NCBI RefSeq assembly: GCF_019090165.1
Contig: NZ_JAHRIB010000167.1
Span: 71,333-135,332, forward strand
Source: Streptomyces sp. BV286
GTDB lineage: Bacteria; Actinomycetota; Actinomycetes; Streptomycetales; Streptomycetaceae
Length of the DNA stretch: 64,000 nucleotides
Direction: 5' to 3'
Below, in pieces: positions 40,450 to 49,076 of this stretch. Each line of letters opens with the position of its first letter. The stretch's first letter is position 1. The notes beneath the pieces are model-generated. The model was not told the DNA's origin. It made no database searches and saw only the letters and a program-made list of their open reading frames with translations. Position numbers and translations under genes: made by a program.

Positions 40450-41450
40450 TGGGCTACGAGGACGAACTGCAGAACTTTGTGAACAAAATAGACGACGCAA
40501 TGCGACCCCTCGCGTTAATGCGAGAGCAGGCATGGGGGGAGGTGTTTCGGCGCACCGCCCATCGCCTCGATTCCGATGACGCCGAAGCTGGTTTGGTGGG
40601 CGAGGAAGAATTCGTTCCCCTGTCGGACGAGGAGCTGGAAGCGCGGCTCTCCTCGCTCGGCAGTCTGGTCGTCAGTGCACTTCCGGATGACATCGAGAGC
40701 ATTTCTGATAGCAGCCGATTTTTCAGGCAGCTGAAAACCGAGGAATCCGAAAATGGATTATGGAATTCCGTCGCAGCGGAGTTCTCTGAGGAGGAGAAAG
40801 CGGCAATAGAGATTTCCCGAGCTGCCGAGGCGATGGATTGGTTACTGCGTGGCTCCCCCTCCAGCGGATTCGAGTCGGATAGGAGGGCCTTCTCTTCGGT
40901 GTTTGTCGTGTGCGAGGGGAGAATGTACGCGAACCCGTATCGCACGCCACAGCGCGAGCTGCGGCAGTCGCAGGATGAACCTGTGTTGCGGGACTCCGAG
41001 CTGGCGGACGCGATGATCGAATGGGGGGCGTGCCCGGATCCGGGAAACCGCGAGCGCCTGCGAGATCGCATCACCTGGTTGTCTGCTGCGGCGCGTGGGC
41101 GAGCGATGTACCTGCAGCAGCTGCGCGGAGCCGTGCAGGCCTACACGCTGCGCGCCGATGTCCGGGTCTGGGACGTCACCGGGGCGAGGGAGCGCCCTGG
41201 CGAGGCCCTGACGGCACTGGTGTCCGAAGCCACTGACTTCGGTGCGGCGATAAGGGGCGATGGCCAGTGGTCGCTGCTGGTCACGGCACCTGCCGCCGCC
41301 GAGGAGCACGGTTCGGCTGCGGCCGGACCACGGGTCGCCGTCATGGAGCTCCCTTCGCCTCCGCCAGGACCAATGCCGGCGGACGGCAAATTAAGGGACT
41401 TTGACGGGCAATTGCTCGACCTAATTACTAATGCTCTGGAGGTGATGTAG
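40449..41450 (+). CDS. sigma-factor partner protein, TTA-rich
   Basis: 333 residues; ATG 40449 overlaps the sigma stop. Acidic and helical with no membrane segment ('LSDEELEARLSSLGSLVV', 'FSEEEKAAIEISRAAEAM'). Four TTA codons (codons 23, 104, 132, 315) and several A/T-ending codons make it unlike its neighbours. A soluble partner translated with an ECF factor would fit an anti-sigma or co-regulator. No family recognised. Confidence 0.7.
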   Translation: MGYEDELQNFVNKIDDAMRPLALMREQAWGEVFRRTAHRLDSDDAEAGLVGEEEFVPLSDEELEARLSSLGSLVVSALPDDIESISDSSRFFRQLKTEESENGLWNSVAAEFSEEEKAAIEISRAAEAMDWLLRGSPSSGFESDRRAFSSVFVVCEGRMYANPYRTPQRELRQSQDEPVLRDSELADAMIEWGACPDPGNRERLRDRITWLSAAARGRAMYLQQLRGAVQAYTLRADVRVWDVTGARERPGEALTALVSEATDFGAAIRGDGQWSLLVTAPAAAEEHGSAAAGPRVAVMELPSPPPGPMPADGKLRDFDGQLLDLITNALEVM

Positions 41451-41822
41451 CGACCCAATCCTTCTAATTTGAGATCGCCATGCTTGAGCTATCACCGTGC
41501 CGGGTGGGCGCGGCTTTTCGCATGCTCGCTTGCAGTGTGGCGTGCCGTGTGGAACAGGTCTTCTGTACGACGTGAGTGTGTAGCAGGAATTCTGAGTATG
41601 GCTCTCTCCGCCGCGCTAGCACTCGCGGCAACCGTTGTCAGAGTCCGCATCCCTGCACGCCGTTTGCAGAGATGCCGGGTTCTCCTCTTCCTGGCACCCG
41701 GGGCTACTGGGAGAACTGACCCTGGACTAACCCGGGTTGCACATTGGCGAGTTGAAGACCAGTGAGGGCAGCCTTACCGGCTATTCTCCCTGGAATAACC
41801 GGTACCTGCTGGAGGGGAACAG
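41451..41822. other. intergenic region before the 41823 operon
   Basis: About 370 nt with no convincing gene. The open frame 41469-41765 has no ribosome site and poor codon bias. The right part (41719-41808) carries the two boxes shared with the sigma promoter region. Confidence 0.5.
41719..41808 (+). promoter_or_regulatory. shared control module, 41823 operon copy
   Basis: ACCCTGGACTAACCC (41719-41733) and TAACCGGTACCTG (41796-41808) repeat the boxes before the sigma gene. GGAATAAC overlaps the second box and could be an ECF-type -35. The ribosome site GGAGGGG follows. Confidence 0.55.
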
Positions 41823-42104
41823 ATGAGCGGGAACGAGCACGCGCACGGTCCGGACGAGGTCGGTTCGGGCGGCGTGCCACTGGACGAGCGCTTCGCGCAC
41901 CTCGGACACATCGAGATCGCAGCCGAGATGTACGTGAGCATGACACCGGTGCCGAACACCATGCCGGTGCCGGCCGACGCCGACGAGTGGATCGCGGCGT
42001 TCGGCCGAGTCGCGGCCGATGGGAAGACGAGGGTGGACCTCGACCCGCAGGGCAACTCGTCCCGCTGGGTACTGCGCCCCGACGAGACGGGTGACCGCCC
42101 ATGA
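41823..42104 (+). CDS. small hypothetical protein, operon start
   Basis: 93 residues, ATG 41823 after GGAGGGG. Acidic, with 'LDERFAHLGHIEIAAEMYV'. It overlaps the next gene by ATGA. Not recognised. First of four overlapping genes that end with the integrase. Confidence 0.7.
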   Translation: MSGNEHAHGPDEVGSGGVPLDERFAHLGHIEIAAEMYVSMTPVPNTMPVPADADEWIAAFGRVAADGKTRVDLDPQGNSSRWVLRPDETGDRP

Positions 42105-42445
42105 GGAACGGCCGCGGATACAGCCCTCAGGGCCGCCGGCCGGAGCCGACGACGGCCCCCGCCACCGGGTCCCCGCTCTCCCCGCCCGAGCACCCCAACG
42201 TCGACGCGTACGCGGACATGAGCGCCCAACTCGAAGCACTGCACACCTTCTTGAAGGCACGGGCAGCGGCGACTCCCGTCGTGGAGCCGCTTTTCTACGA
42301 GGCGCTGGGCTACGCCAGGGGGTACGCCGACGCGTGCATGGAGAAGCAGGACATCGTCGGCGCCGTGCGCAAGCTGGAGTGGATGCGCAACGAAGCGAAG
42401 CGCTGGGCGGACCACCCGGACTTCCCCGCGGAGGCGCGGCGGTGA
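42101..42445 (+). CDS. small helical hypothetical protein
   Basis: 114 residues, ATG 42101 (ATGA overlap). Disordered Pro-rich start, then helices ('DMSAQLEALHTFLKARAAA', 'VRKLEWMRNEAKRWAD'). Overlaps the next gene by GTGA. No family recognised. Confidence 0.7.
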   Translation: MRNGRGYSPQGRRPEPTTAPATGSPLSPPEHPNVDAYADMSAQLEALHTFLKARAAATPVVEPLFYEALGYARGYADACMEKQDIVGAVRKLEWMRNEAKRWADHPDFPAEARR

Positions 42446-42882
42446 CCGAGCAGCGACCCGAGCGACCGACCGCCGAAGACGAGACGACGGCCGCGGAGTG
42501 GGCGGCCTTCCTGGAGACCCGCGTCACGGAGGAGTTGGAGGCCGCCGACGCCCTCGCCCCCCACGGCTGGTGGGAGCTGACCGAGCCGGGCGCGCGCCGG
42601 TTCGGCGTGCAGGGAATGGGCGGCCGGGTGTTCGCCCCGATCCTGACCGGCTCCGGGCACTTCGTGGACCAGGCCACGGCCATGCACATCGTCCGCAACC
42701 AGCCGCAGCGCACACGTGATGATCTCCTGGGCAAGCTGATGCTGGTCAACCTGCTCAAGGCGCAGATCGCCGACGAGAAGGCCCCGCTGGTCGGGCCGCT
42801 CCGCATGGTCGTGCAGCAGTTCGCCGCGCCGTTCATCGACCACCCCGACCACCCGGAGTACGAGCCGCCGGAGGAGATGTGA
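42442..42882 (+). CDS. DUF6221-like protein
   Basis: 146 residues from GTG 42442 (GTGA overlap). 'EWAAFLETRVTEELEAA', 'FVDQATAMHIVRNQPQRT' and the end 'PFIDHPDHPEYE' follow the DUF6221 pattern of small helical actinobacterial proteins ('...HIARHDPARV...YADHPDY'). Function not known. Overlaps the integrase start. Confidence 0.65.
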   Translation: MTEQRPERPTAEDETTAAEWAAFLETRVTEELEAADALAPHGWWELTEPGARRFGVQGMGGRVFAPILTGSGHFVDQATAMHIVRNQPQRTRDDLLGKLMLVNLLKAQIADEKAPLVGPLRMVVQQFAAPFIDHPDHPEYEPPEEM

Positions 42883-44096
42883 GCACGGAGGTCGAGGTCG
42901 TCCACGCGGAGCTGGTCCGGGACGGCGAGCCCGGACCCGCCGCGGCCGAGCGGGGGCCTCGCTACCTGGTCACCCAACACACCATGCTCGGGCCCGGCGA
43001 GTTGCCGCCCCGGGCCGATGAGCGGCCGCCCTGGACGGACGACGACTTCCGGCTGTCCGCTGAGGACATGGCCGACTTGGCCGAACCCGACCTCGCCGAG
43101 AACACCATCATCAACCGCGACTCCACGACCCGCGCATTCGAGGAGTGGTGCGCGGCACAGAATCCGCCGCGGGTGGCCTACCCCTGCACCACGGCCACGT
43201 ACACCTCCTACGGCCTGCACCTCATCCGCCGTGGGAAGGCCGGGGAATACAAGCCGGACAGCGTCGGGCAGTACATGAGCCGGATCTGGAGCTGGCAGCC
43301 GGTGGACTGGCGCCCCGACCCGAGCCGCTTCAAGGGCCGCCTCCGCGCGTGGAAGAAGGCATGGGTCGACGCCGGCGGTGAGGTCGACCGGGCCGCGGCC
43401 GTCACCATCGAGTACAACCTGCGGATCATTGCTGCCATGGATGAGAGCACGAACATCGGGAAGCGGGACGCCTTCCTCGCCGCGCTGGCCTACAGCAACC
43501 TCCACCGAGAGATGGAACTGGCCGACCAACTCGTCAAGCGGGTGAAGATTCACGACACCGGCCTGTTCGTGACCACCGCGAAGTCCAAGACGGACCAGAG
43601 CGGCAAGGGCGCTGGCCGATTCATCCAGGACCGAGAAGACCTCCAACTCGTGCGGCGGGCCCGCGCCTGGCTCGCTGTCCTGAACCAACTCGGTGCGGAC
43701 GGCCCCGACGATCCTCTGTTCCGTGCCCTCACGGTGAAGGGCGATCTCCGGAAGTACCCGGAGAGCCGGAAGCGCGGGAACCGAATGCGGCCGGGATCGC
43801 TCAACGAACGACTCCAGCTAGTTGCCGAGCAGGCAGGCGTGCCGTACATCGACGGCAAGAAGGTGACCTCACACTCTTGGCGGGCCGGAGCGAACACCGA
43901 CATGGCCGAGAAGGGCGTCCCGCTCGCGGAACGCAACAAGGCCGGGCGATGGGCGGACGGCTCACACACCGCGGACACCGTCTACGACCGACGCCACGGC
44001 GTCGGCACGCGTGACCCGCTCAACTCGGTCCCTCTGTACGGCGGTTCCGCACATGCCGCCGTTGCCAGGGCCCGCGCCGAGGATGCCGAGGGCTGA
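42879..44096 (+). CDS. tyrosine recombinase (integrase)
   Basis: 405 residues from GTG 42879. Site-specific recombinase with the expected residues: Arg210 in 'YSNLHREMELA', Lys235 in 'TTAKSKTDQ', His332-x-x-Arg335 in 'TSHSWRAGANT', Trp358 in 'AGRWADGSH', and Tyr369 in 'TVYDRRHG'. The N-terminal part (about 70-175) is the core-binding SAM-like domain. All catalytic positions are present, so it should be active. No tRNA or att repeat is visible beside it, so its target cannot be named. Last gene of an overlapping operon. Confidence 0.85.
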   Translation: MSTEVEVVHAELVRDGEPGPAAAERGPRYLVTQHTMLGPGELPPRADERPPWTDDDFRLSAEDMADLAEPDLAENTIINRDSTTRAFEEWCAAQNPPRVAYPCTTATYTSYGLHLIRRGKAGEYKPDSVGQYMSRIWSWQPVDWRPDPSRFKGRLRAWKKAWVDAGGEVDRAAAVTIEYNLRIIAAMDESTNIGKRDAFLAALAYSNLHREMELADQLVKRVKIHDTGLFVTTAKSKTDQSGKGAGRFIQDREDLQLVRRARAWLAVLNQLGADGPDDPLFRALTVKGDLRKYPESRKRGNRMRPGSLNERLQLVAEQAGVPYIDGKKVTSHSWRAGANTDMAEKGVPLAERNKAGRWADGSHTADTVYDRRHGVGTRDPLNSVPLYGGSAHAAVARARAEDAEG

Positions 44097-44138
44097 CCGT
44101 CTTCCGCCCAGCCGACCCGACACGGCAGGATCGCCACC

Positions 44139-45170
44139 ATGAGGATTCTTGTACTCGGCGGAACCTGGTTCCTGGGACGGGCGGTCGCACAGACCGCGCT
44201 CGATCGAGGGTGGGAGGTGACGGTCTTCAACCGCGGCCGTTCCGGGTCCGCGCCAGAAGGAGCCCGGACGGTTCGCGGAGACCGCACCCTCGCCGCCGAC
44301 TTGGCACGGCTGGCCGGGGAAGGTCCGTGGGACGCCGTGGTGGACACCTCCGCTTCGGAGATGGCCCCGCGCGACGTTCTCGCTGGGGCCCGCGCCCTGG
44401 AGCCGGTCGCCGGGCGGTACGTGTACGTCTCCACCGTGAACGCCTACCGTGGATGGCCCACTGAGCCGCTGACGGAGGACTCCGAAGTCCTGGACGGCCC
44501 GCCGGACGCGGACGCCGAATACGGCCGGCTCCCAGACGACTGGGACGGGCCGGACTGGTACTACGGCAGGCAGAAGGCGGGAGCGGAGCGGGCCACCACC
44601 GCGGCGTTCGGCGAGGACCGCGCGGTGATCCTGCGGCCGGGCGTCATCCTCGGCCCCGGCGAGTACGTCGGGCGGCTGCCGTGGTGGCTGCGCCGAGCTG
44701 CCCGCGGCGGCCGGATGCTCGCGCCGGGCGCCCCGGACAAGCCGATCCAGCCGATCGACGTGCGCGATGTAGCCGCTTTCGCGCTCGACCAGGCCGCCGC
44801 CGATCGCGGCGGCGCCTACAACTGCGTCGCCCCGATCGGCCGGGAGGCGATGAGCGACTTCCTCACGGCCTGTGTGCTCGCCACAGGGGGTGACGCCCAA
44901 CTGGCGTGGGCGCCCGACAAGCTGCTCCTGGACCACGGCGTGCAGCAGTGGACGGAGCTGCCGTTGTGGCGCACGCACGCGGGCGTGTGGAGGATCGAGT
45001 CGGCACGAGCGCAGGCCGCAGGGCTAGTGTGCCGGCCGCTGTCGGAGACGGTGATGGACACCTGGGAGTGGCTCCGCGCCGGCGGGACGCCAGTAGAACA
45101 CCCACGTTGGGCCGAGCACGGGATCACACCGGAGAAGGAGGCCGAGATCCTGGCCGCGCTTGGCCGGTAG
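44139..45170 (+). CDS. NAD-dependent epimerase/reductase
   Basis: 343 residues, ATG 44139. 'RILVLGGTWFLGRAV' is the Rossmann GxxGxxG region, slightly altered (GGTWFLG). 'RYVYVSTVNAYRGWP' provides the Ser/Thr strand and 'DWYYGRQKAGAERA' the YxxxK catalytic pair. Extended SDR family (sugar epimerase or isoflavone-reductase-like). Substrate unknown. First gene of the cargo-like region; it converges with the regulator downstream, 3 nt apart. Confidence 0.8.
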   Translation: MRILVLGGTWFLGRAVAQTALDRGWEVTVFNRGRSGSAPEGARTVRGDRTLAADLARLAGEGPWDAVVDTSASEMAPRDVLAGARALEPVAGRYVYVSTVNAYRGWPTEPLTEDSEVLDGPPDADAEYGRLPDDWDGPDWYYGRQKAGAERATTAAFGEDRAVILRPGVILGPGEYVGRLPWWLRRAARGGRMLAPGAPDKPIQPIDVRDVAAFALDQAAADRGGAYNCVAPIGREAMSDFLTACVLATGGDAQLAWAPDKLLLDHGVQQWTELPLWRTHAGVWRIESARAQAAGLVCRPLSETVMDTWEWLRAGGTPVEHPRWAEHGITPEKEAEILAALGR

Positions 45171-45173
45171 GGG

Positions 45174-46529
45174 TCAGGCTTCGATCGCGAGGGGGTTCGT
45201 GGCGCCGAGCCTGCGGGCTGGGGAGAGGGAGCTGAAGTCCTCGATCTGATCCGCCAGCGCTAGCGCCGCGGGCGCTCCGCGGAACTCCGGGCGCGTCAGT
45301 TCGATGCGGGCCGCCGTCAGCCGCTCCATCATGCCGGAGCCGCGCCAGTTCGGCAGCACTTGGAAGACCGGCACAAGGGCCTCTTGGGCGCCCTCCACCT
45401 CGTTGCGGAGCAGCCGCGCGCGGGCCAGGTCGACGGCCGCAGGTCCGGCCACCACGATCGGTTGTTCGTCCGCTGGCTGCATGCGTAGCAGTGTGAGCGC
45501 CCGTGTGGCGTACTCCTCGGCTCCCTCGGCGTCTCGCAGCAGTAGGCACGTGGTCGCGTTGCTCATGGCTGTCCGGGCGCCATCGAACCCGAACTCGCCG
45601 CCGATGTCGTCATGCAGCTCGTCACGGCGGCCACTGCTCTGTTCCAGCGCGTCACGGATGGCTCGCTCGGCCTGGTCGACGTTGCGCAGATGTCCGTGCG
45701 CGCGGGCCTCGATGGAGTACAGGCGGATGCGAGCGGTGTCCCCGAGGCCGCCGAACTGTTGGGCGGCTTTGGCGTGCCGGACGGCTTCGTTGGGGCGCCC
45801 GTCCCAGAACGCCATGAAGGCGAGCATTCCGTAGGCGTACGCCTGCACCGGCCCGTTCCCGATGGTCTTGCCGTACTGCGCGGAGGAGCGGGCGAAGGAG
45901 ATCGCCGGCGCGAGGGCGCCCAGGTCGAATGACACCGCAGCGAGCAGCGCGCTGGCTTGAGCAGCTGCGTAGTAGAGACGGGTCTGCTGCTCCGGGGAGC
46001 GGGTGCGTTCCAGCAGCACCTGCGAGCGGTTCAACAGTTCGTTCGCGCCCTGGAATACCTCGGCCGGAGCTGTACGGCCGTACTTGCGCGAGAGCGCGAT
46101 CAGCTCGTCGTGGAGTTGGTCGAGTGTCATCTCGTCCAGGCTGAGCGAGGCGGCTTCACTCGCGTGTGAGGCGGCGTCCCGAGCGGTCATCAGAAGATCA
46201 CTTTCGTCAAGCACGGGCGGGGATGGGGCCCGAGTAGAGCAGTCCGGCTCAAGCTCCCGGATTTCGGAGGCCGAGCGGAGCAAGTCCCCCACAGGGCGCT
46301 GGAACATGCGCTCCAGTACCCGAGCGGTGGGAGCGTGAGGCGCCGTTTTTACCTCCCCGAACTTCAGCAAGCGCTCCCACTGGCGCGCTGCCGGAGCGGG
46401 GGAGATCGCGTGCCCCTCTGCCCGTAACTGCTCAGCGGCACGAGTGAATTCGTCGCTGAAAGCCGGATATGAGCGGATGCCCCGTCTGGTGGCCAGCAAG
46501 AACATCACCGTACGCCGCCCCTCGTCCAT
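45174..46529 (-). CDS. TPR-containing regulator
   Basis: 451 residues, ATG 46529 after GGAGG. Residues about 1-90 look like a degenerate HTH domain ('AISPAPAARQWERLLKFGEV', 'RVLERMFQRPVGDLL'); the rest is a tetratricopeptide-type superhelix ('AYAYGMLAFMAFWDGRPNEA', 'ATRALTLLRM'). Such proteins are common Streptomyces regulators. It diverges from an anti-sigma-like ATPase gene; the gap between them contains AAGGCA repeats. Confidence 0.75.
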   Translation of the reverse strand: MDEGRRTVMFLLATRRGIRSYPAFSDEFTRAAEQLRAEGHAISPAPAARQWERLLKFGEVKTAPHAPTARVLERMFQRPVGDLLRSASEIRELEPDCSTRAPSPPVLDESDLLMTARDAASHASEAASLSLDEMTLDQLHDELIALSRKYGRTAPAEVFQGANELLNRSQVLLERTRSPEQQTRLYYAAAQASALLAAVSFDLGALAPAISFARSSAQYGKTIGNGPVQAYAYGMLAFMAFWDGRPNEAVRHAKAAQQFGGLGDTARIRLYSIEARAHGHLRNVDQAERAIRDALEQSSGRRDELHDDIGGEFGFDGARTAMSNATTCLLLRDAEGAEEYATRALTLLRMQPADEQPIVVAGPAAVDLARARLLRNEVEGAQEALVPVFQVLPNWRGSGMMERLTAARIELTRPEFRGAPAALALADQIEDFSSLSPARRLGATNPLAIEA

Positions 46530-46595
46530 GTCCCCTCCACGGAATCGGTTCCCGTCCATGGGATACCGCAGTCGCTTCCCTTTGGAACTGCCGCT

Positions 46596-46671
46596 TGCCA
46601 GAAGGCAAGAAGAAGGCACGGTCGCGTCATAGTGCCACTCGAAAGGGCAGTCAGAAGGCATATCCAAGGCA
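46596..46671. promoter_or_regulatory. AAGGCA direct-repeat operator region
   Basis: AAGGCA occurs at 46602-46607, 46613-46618, 46655-46660 and 46666-46671: two pairs, each 11 bp apart. The first also forms the palindrome TTGCC-AGAA-GGCAA. It lies in the divergent region between the TPR regulator and the ATP-binding protein and is a candidate binding site for the regulator. Confidence 0.5.
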
Positions 46672-46731
46672 TAGTCACAACCTCCCTCGCCGCACAACGC
46701 TATGTACCCGGTTCGCGACGAGGAGGAGTCA

Positions 46732-47313
46732 ATGGGTACGGCTACGGCGCCGAGCACGACCCTTTCGGTGAGGGAGGCAACAACCAGCGACGGAGGTCTC
46801 CCGCTCGGCATTGGCGACCGCCCGCGGCCGGGGTGTCTGATGCACACCTCCTTCGAGATCGCCGGGCGCGCCAGAGGTACAGAGGTTCCCCTGCGGGACG
46901 CTCTCCGAGTCAGAGGTATGCGGCGCATCGCTCGGGCCTTCCTCTCCTTCCACCGCTTATCGAGCATGGCGTTCCCCGTGTCGCTCATCGTCTCGGAGCT
47001 GGTGACCAACGTCGTCACGCACAGCTGGGGGACCGAGGCCACCTTCACGTTGCAGAACCAGGACGGGCTGCTGTACGTCGCCGTGGGGAGCAACGTGGTC
47101 GGCACCTATTCCCGCCGCGAGATCAACGAGGACGCCGAGCACGGGCGTGGCTTGCTGCTGGTGCTGATGACCGTCTCCGAACTGGACGGTGTGTGGGGGG
47201 TCAGCGAGGACAGGAAGACCGTCTGGTGCCTGCTCCCAGCGGAGGAGGCCGCGGCCTCCTCCTGGTCCGAGCGCTCGCCGACGCAGGGGGCATCAGCCCG
47301 GACTGCAAGATGA
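46732..47313 (+). CDS. ATP-binding anti-sigma-like protein
   Basis: 193 residues, ATG 46732 after GGAGGAG. HATPase_c fold as in RsbW/SpoIIAB: N-box 'IVSELVTNVVTHSWG' and G-box 'EDAEHGRGLLLVLM'. Streptomycetes carry many; some bind sigma factors, others accompany HTH regulators (as here, divergent TPR regulator). A second, more degenerate copy follows. Confidence 0.8.
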   Translation: MGTATAPSTTLSVREATTSDGGLPLGIGDRPRPGCLMHTSFEIAGRARGTEVPLRDALRVRGMRRIARAFLSFHRLSSMAFPVSLIVSELVTNVVTHSWGTEATFTLQNQDGLLYVAVGSNVVGTYSRREINEDAEHGRGLLLVLMTVSELDGVWGVSEDRKTVWCLLPAEEAAASSWSERSPTQGASARTAR

Positions 47314-47347
47314 CCTGGTGCTCCCTCACCTTCTGAGAAGGATCGAC

Positions 47348-47839
47348 ATGGAACACGCCCCGGCGCCGGCCCTGTTTTCAGGCGAAGGCACCTCCGGTTC
47401 TCCCCTGCGCATCGTGCAGCGTCCGCAATATTGCAAACGGGGCTTCGCTATCGGGCCGGATGCTGTGCGGCGCGCTCGCGTGTACGCCCGTACACAGTTC
47501 ACGATGATGAGCTGGCTGGGGGACCAGAGAGACGCCACCCTCATCGTCGACGCGCTGGTAAGCAACGCAGTCGAGCACGTCGGGCCGCAGTACCCAGAGG
47601 AAGTGATCGTGCTGCACCTGGCCGTTGACGATGAGGAAACGTTGCTGATCGCCGCGACCGACCCGCGCCCCGATTTCCCCGCCTTTCAGCAAGCAATCTC
47701 CGCACAGGCGATCACAGGCCTTTCCCTCGTGCGGGACCTTGGCGGCGAGACCAGCTGTTACCTCTCTGAGGACGGCGCGACGAAGACCGTCCAAGTACTG
47801 CTCAGACCGCGCCCGCCCTTGCCGGGAGCTTCCCACTAG
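47348..47839 (+). CDS. second ATPase-fold protein, degenerate
   Basis: 163 residues, ATG 47348 after AAGGA. 'LIVDALVSNAVEHVG' is an N-box with the Asn, but the G-box 'AITGLSLVRDLGG' lacks the usual DxGxG. Probably a paralogue of the preceding protein with weakened ATP binding. Operon with it (34 nt gap). Confidence 0.7.
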   Translation: MEHAPAPALFSGEGTSGSPLRIVQRPQYCKRGFAIGPDAVRRARVYARTQFTMMSWLGDQRDATLIVDALVSNAVEHVGPQYPEEVIVLHLAVDDEETLLIAATDPRPDFPAFQQAISAQAITGLSLVRDLGGETSCYLSEDGATKTVQVLLRPRPPLPGASH

Positions 47840-48016
47840 TCGGCCGCCGGGCCGCAGTCATCCGCCCAGGCTCCCCCAAAGGAACTGGTTCACCTTGGCT
47901 GCCGTCCGGCGGCTCTCCACCCGACTGCTTTGAGGACTCACCCCCCATGTCCCTCTTACGCGCACAGACCCGATGCGTCCCTCTGCCCACTCTTCGCCTG
48001 ATGCGGGGGTGCGTCG

Positions 48017-49009
48017 ATGCGAGCCGCTGACACGTCCTTGGTGGCTCACCCCGCGGGCCGCGACACCGCGTTGTATCCCGTATTCGAGGAGCTCAAGCTC
48101 AACCGGTACCGGGTCGTGAGAGAAGTTCTTGCCGAGACGGGCCATAACTGGCAACTGCGCACCTTCCGCAGTCAGGTCATCGCCCTATACGCCGCCGGTA
48201 GCCGGGCCATCGACTACTGGCACCAGGAAGAGCCGAACAACCCGGACGCGCTGATGATGTGGGCTCGCGTGCTCACGCAGCGCATGTTCGATCTCCGGCT
48301 TCCCGCGAACGACCCCGGGGTGATCAACGCGGCCAACCATGCTCGTCGCGCTTGCCATGCCGCCATCCAGGCCTGTCAGCAGTGCCCGGTGGCATGGATC
48401 TGCCTGCTGGCCCTGGCGCAGTTCGACGCCGATCCGAGGTACAAGCAGGATGCCGATCACTGGGCGCCCTCGCAGACCACCGATGCCCTGCCGGAGGGGC
48501 CTTGGCCGCTGTTCTGGGCGGTGCGGCAGCGGGACCCGGAAAACCGCGAGGCATATCAGCGCATGCTGCAATTCTTCTACGCCTGCGGCGCCGGAGCGCA
48601 CATCTTCGCGCAGTGGACGGCGATGCGGGCGGGCCCGTGCTCGATCCTGCTGATGACGCCGTTGCACGCCTACGCCGAGGACTTTCGGCATAGGCGGATC
48701 AGCCAGCGGTCCAGCGACTTCCGGTACTGGACGGACCATCAGGTGGCGCACTACGTCAGGCAAGCGAGAGATGGCTGGTTCGGGTTTCTCGACGCCGATA
48801 CGCGCAGCTCACCCGCGCTCTCCATGGATCTCAACCTGCTGGCCTACGCGCTCGGCGTGAGCGGCGTGGGGGGCGCCGGCCCCGTCTTCCAGGCCATCGG
48901 CCGCTACGCCACCGCGATGCCGTGGCAGATCCTCGGCTCCCGGCATTGGGAAGACGAGTTCCGCAAGGCCCGTGATTTCGCCCTGGCGCGAGAGCCCGTC
49001 AGCCGCTGA
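48017..49009 (+). CDS. hypothetical helical-repeat protein
   Basis: 330 residues, ATG 48017 after GGGGGTG. Helical throughout, with TPR-like spacing ('NHARRACHAAIQACQQCPV', 'YQRMLQFFYACGAGAH'). It starts the block that contains the permease, GS-like enzyme, methyltransferase and GntR gene. No family recognised. A 28-codon frame with a TTA codon (47947-48030) overlaps its start. Confidence 0.7.
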   Translation: MRAADTSLVAHPAGRDTALYPVFEELKLNRYRVVREVLAETGHNWQLRTFRSQVIALYAAGSRAIDYWHQEEPNNPDALMMWARVLTQRMFDLRLPANDPGVINAANHARRACHAAIQACQQCPVAWICLLALAQFDADPRYKQDADHWAPSQTTDALPEGPWPLFWAVRQRDPENREAYQRMLQFFYACGAGAHIFAQWTAMRAGPCSILLMTPLHAYAEDFRHRRISQRSSDFRYWTDHQVAHYVRQARDGWFGFLDADTRSSPALSMDLNLLAYALGVSGVGGAGPVFQAIGRYATAMPWQILGSRHWEDEFRKARDFALAREPVSR

Positions 49010-49076
49010 ACCGTCCCCCCACGCCATGCACCTCCTTCCTTCACCTCCCCTACGACATCCACGAGGAAGCATTCCC

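Noticed and set aside
41469..41765. 98-codon plus-strand frame between the sigma operon and the 41823 operon
   Set aside because: No ribosome site, mixed codon use, and it runs into the conserved control boxes.
42879..44139. attP site next to the integrase
   Set aside because: I looked for direct repeats or a tRNA fragment next to the gene and saw none; it may lie outside the window.
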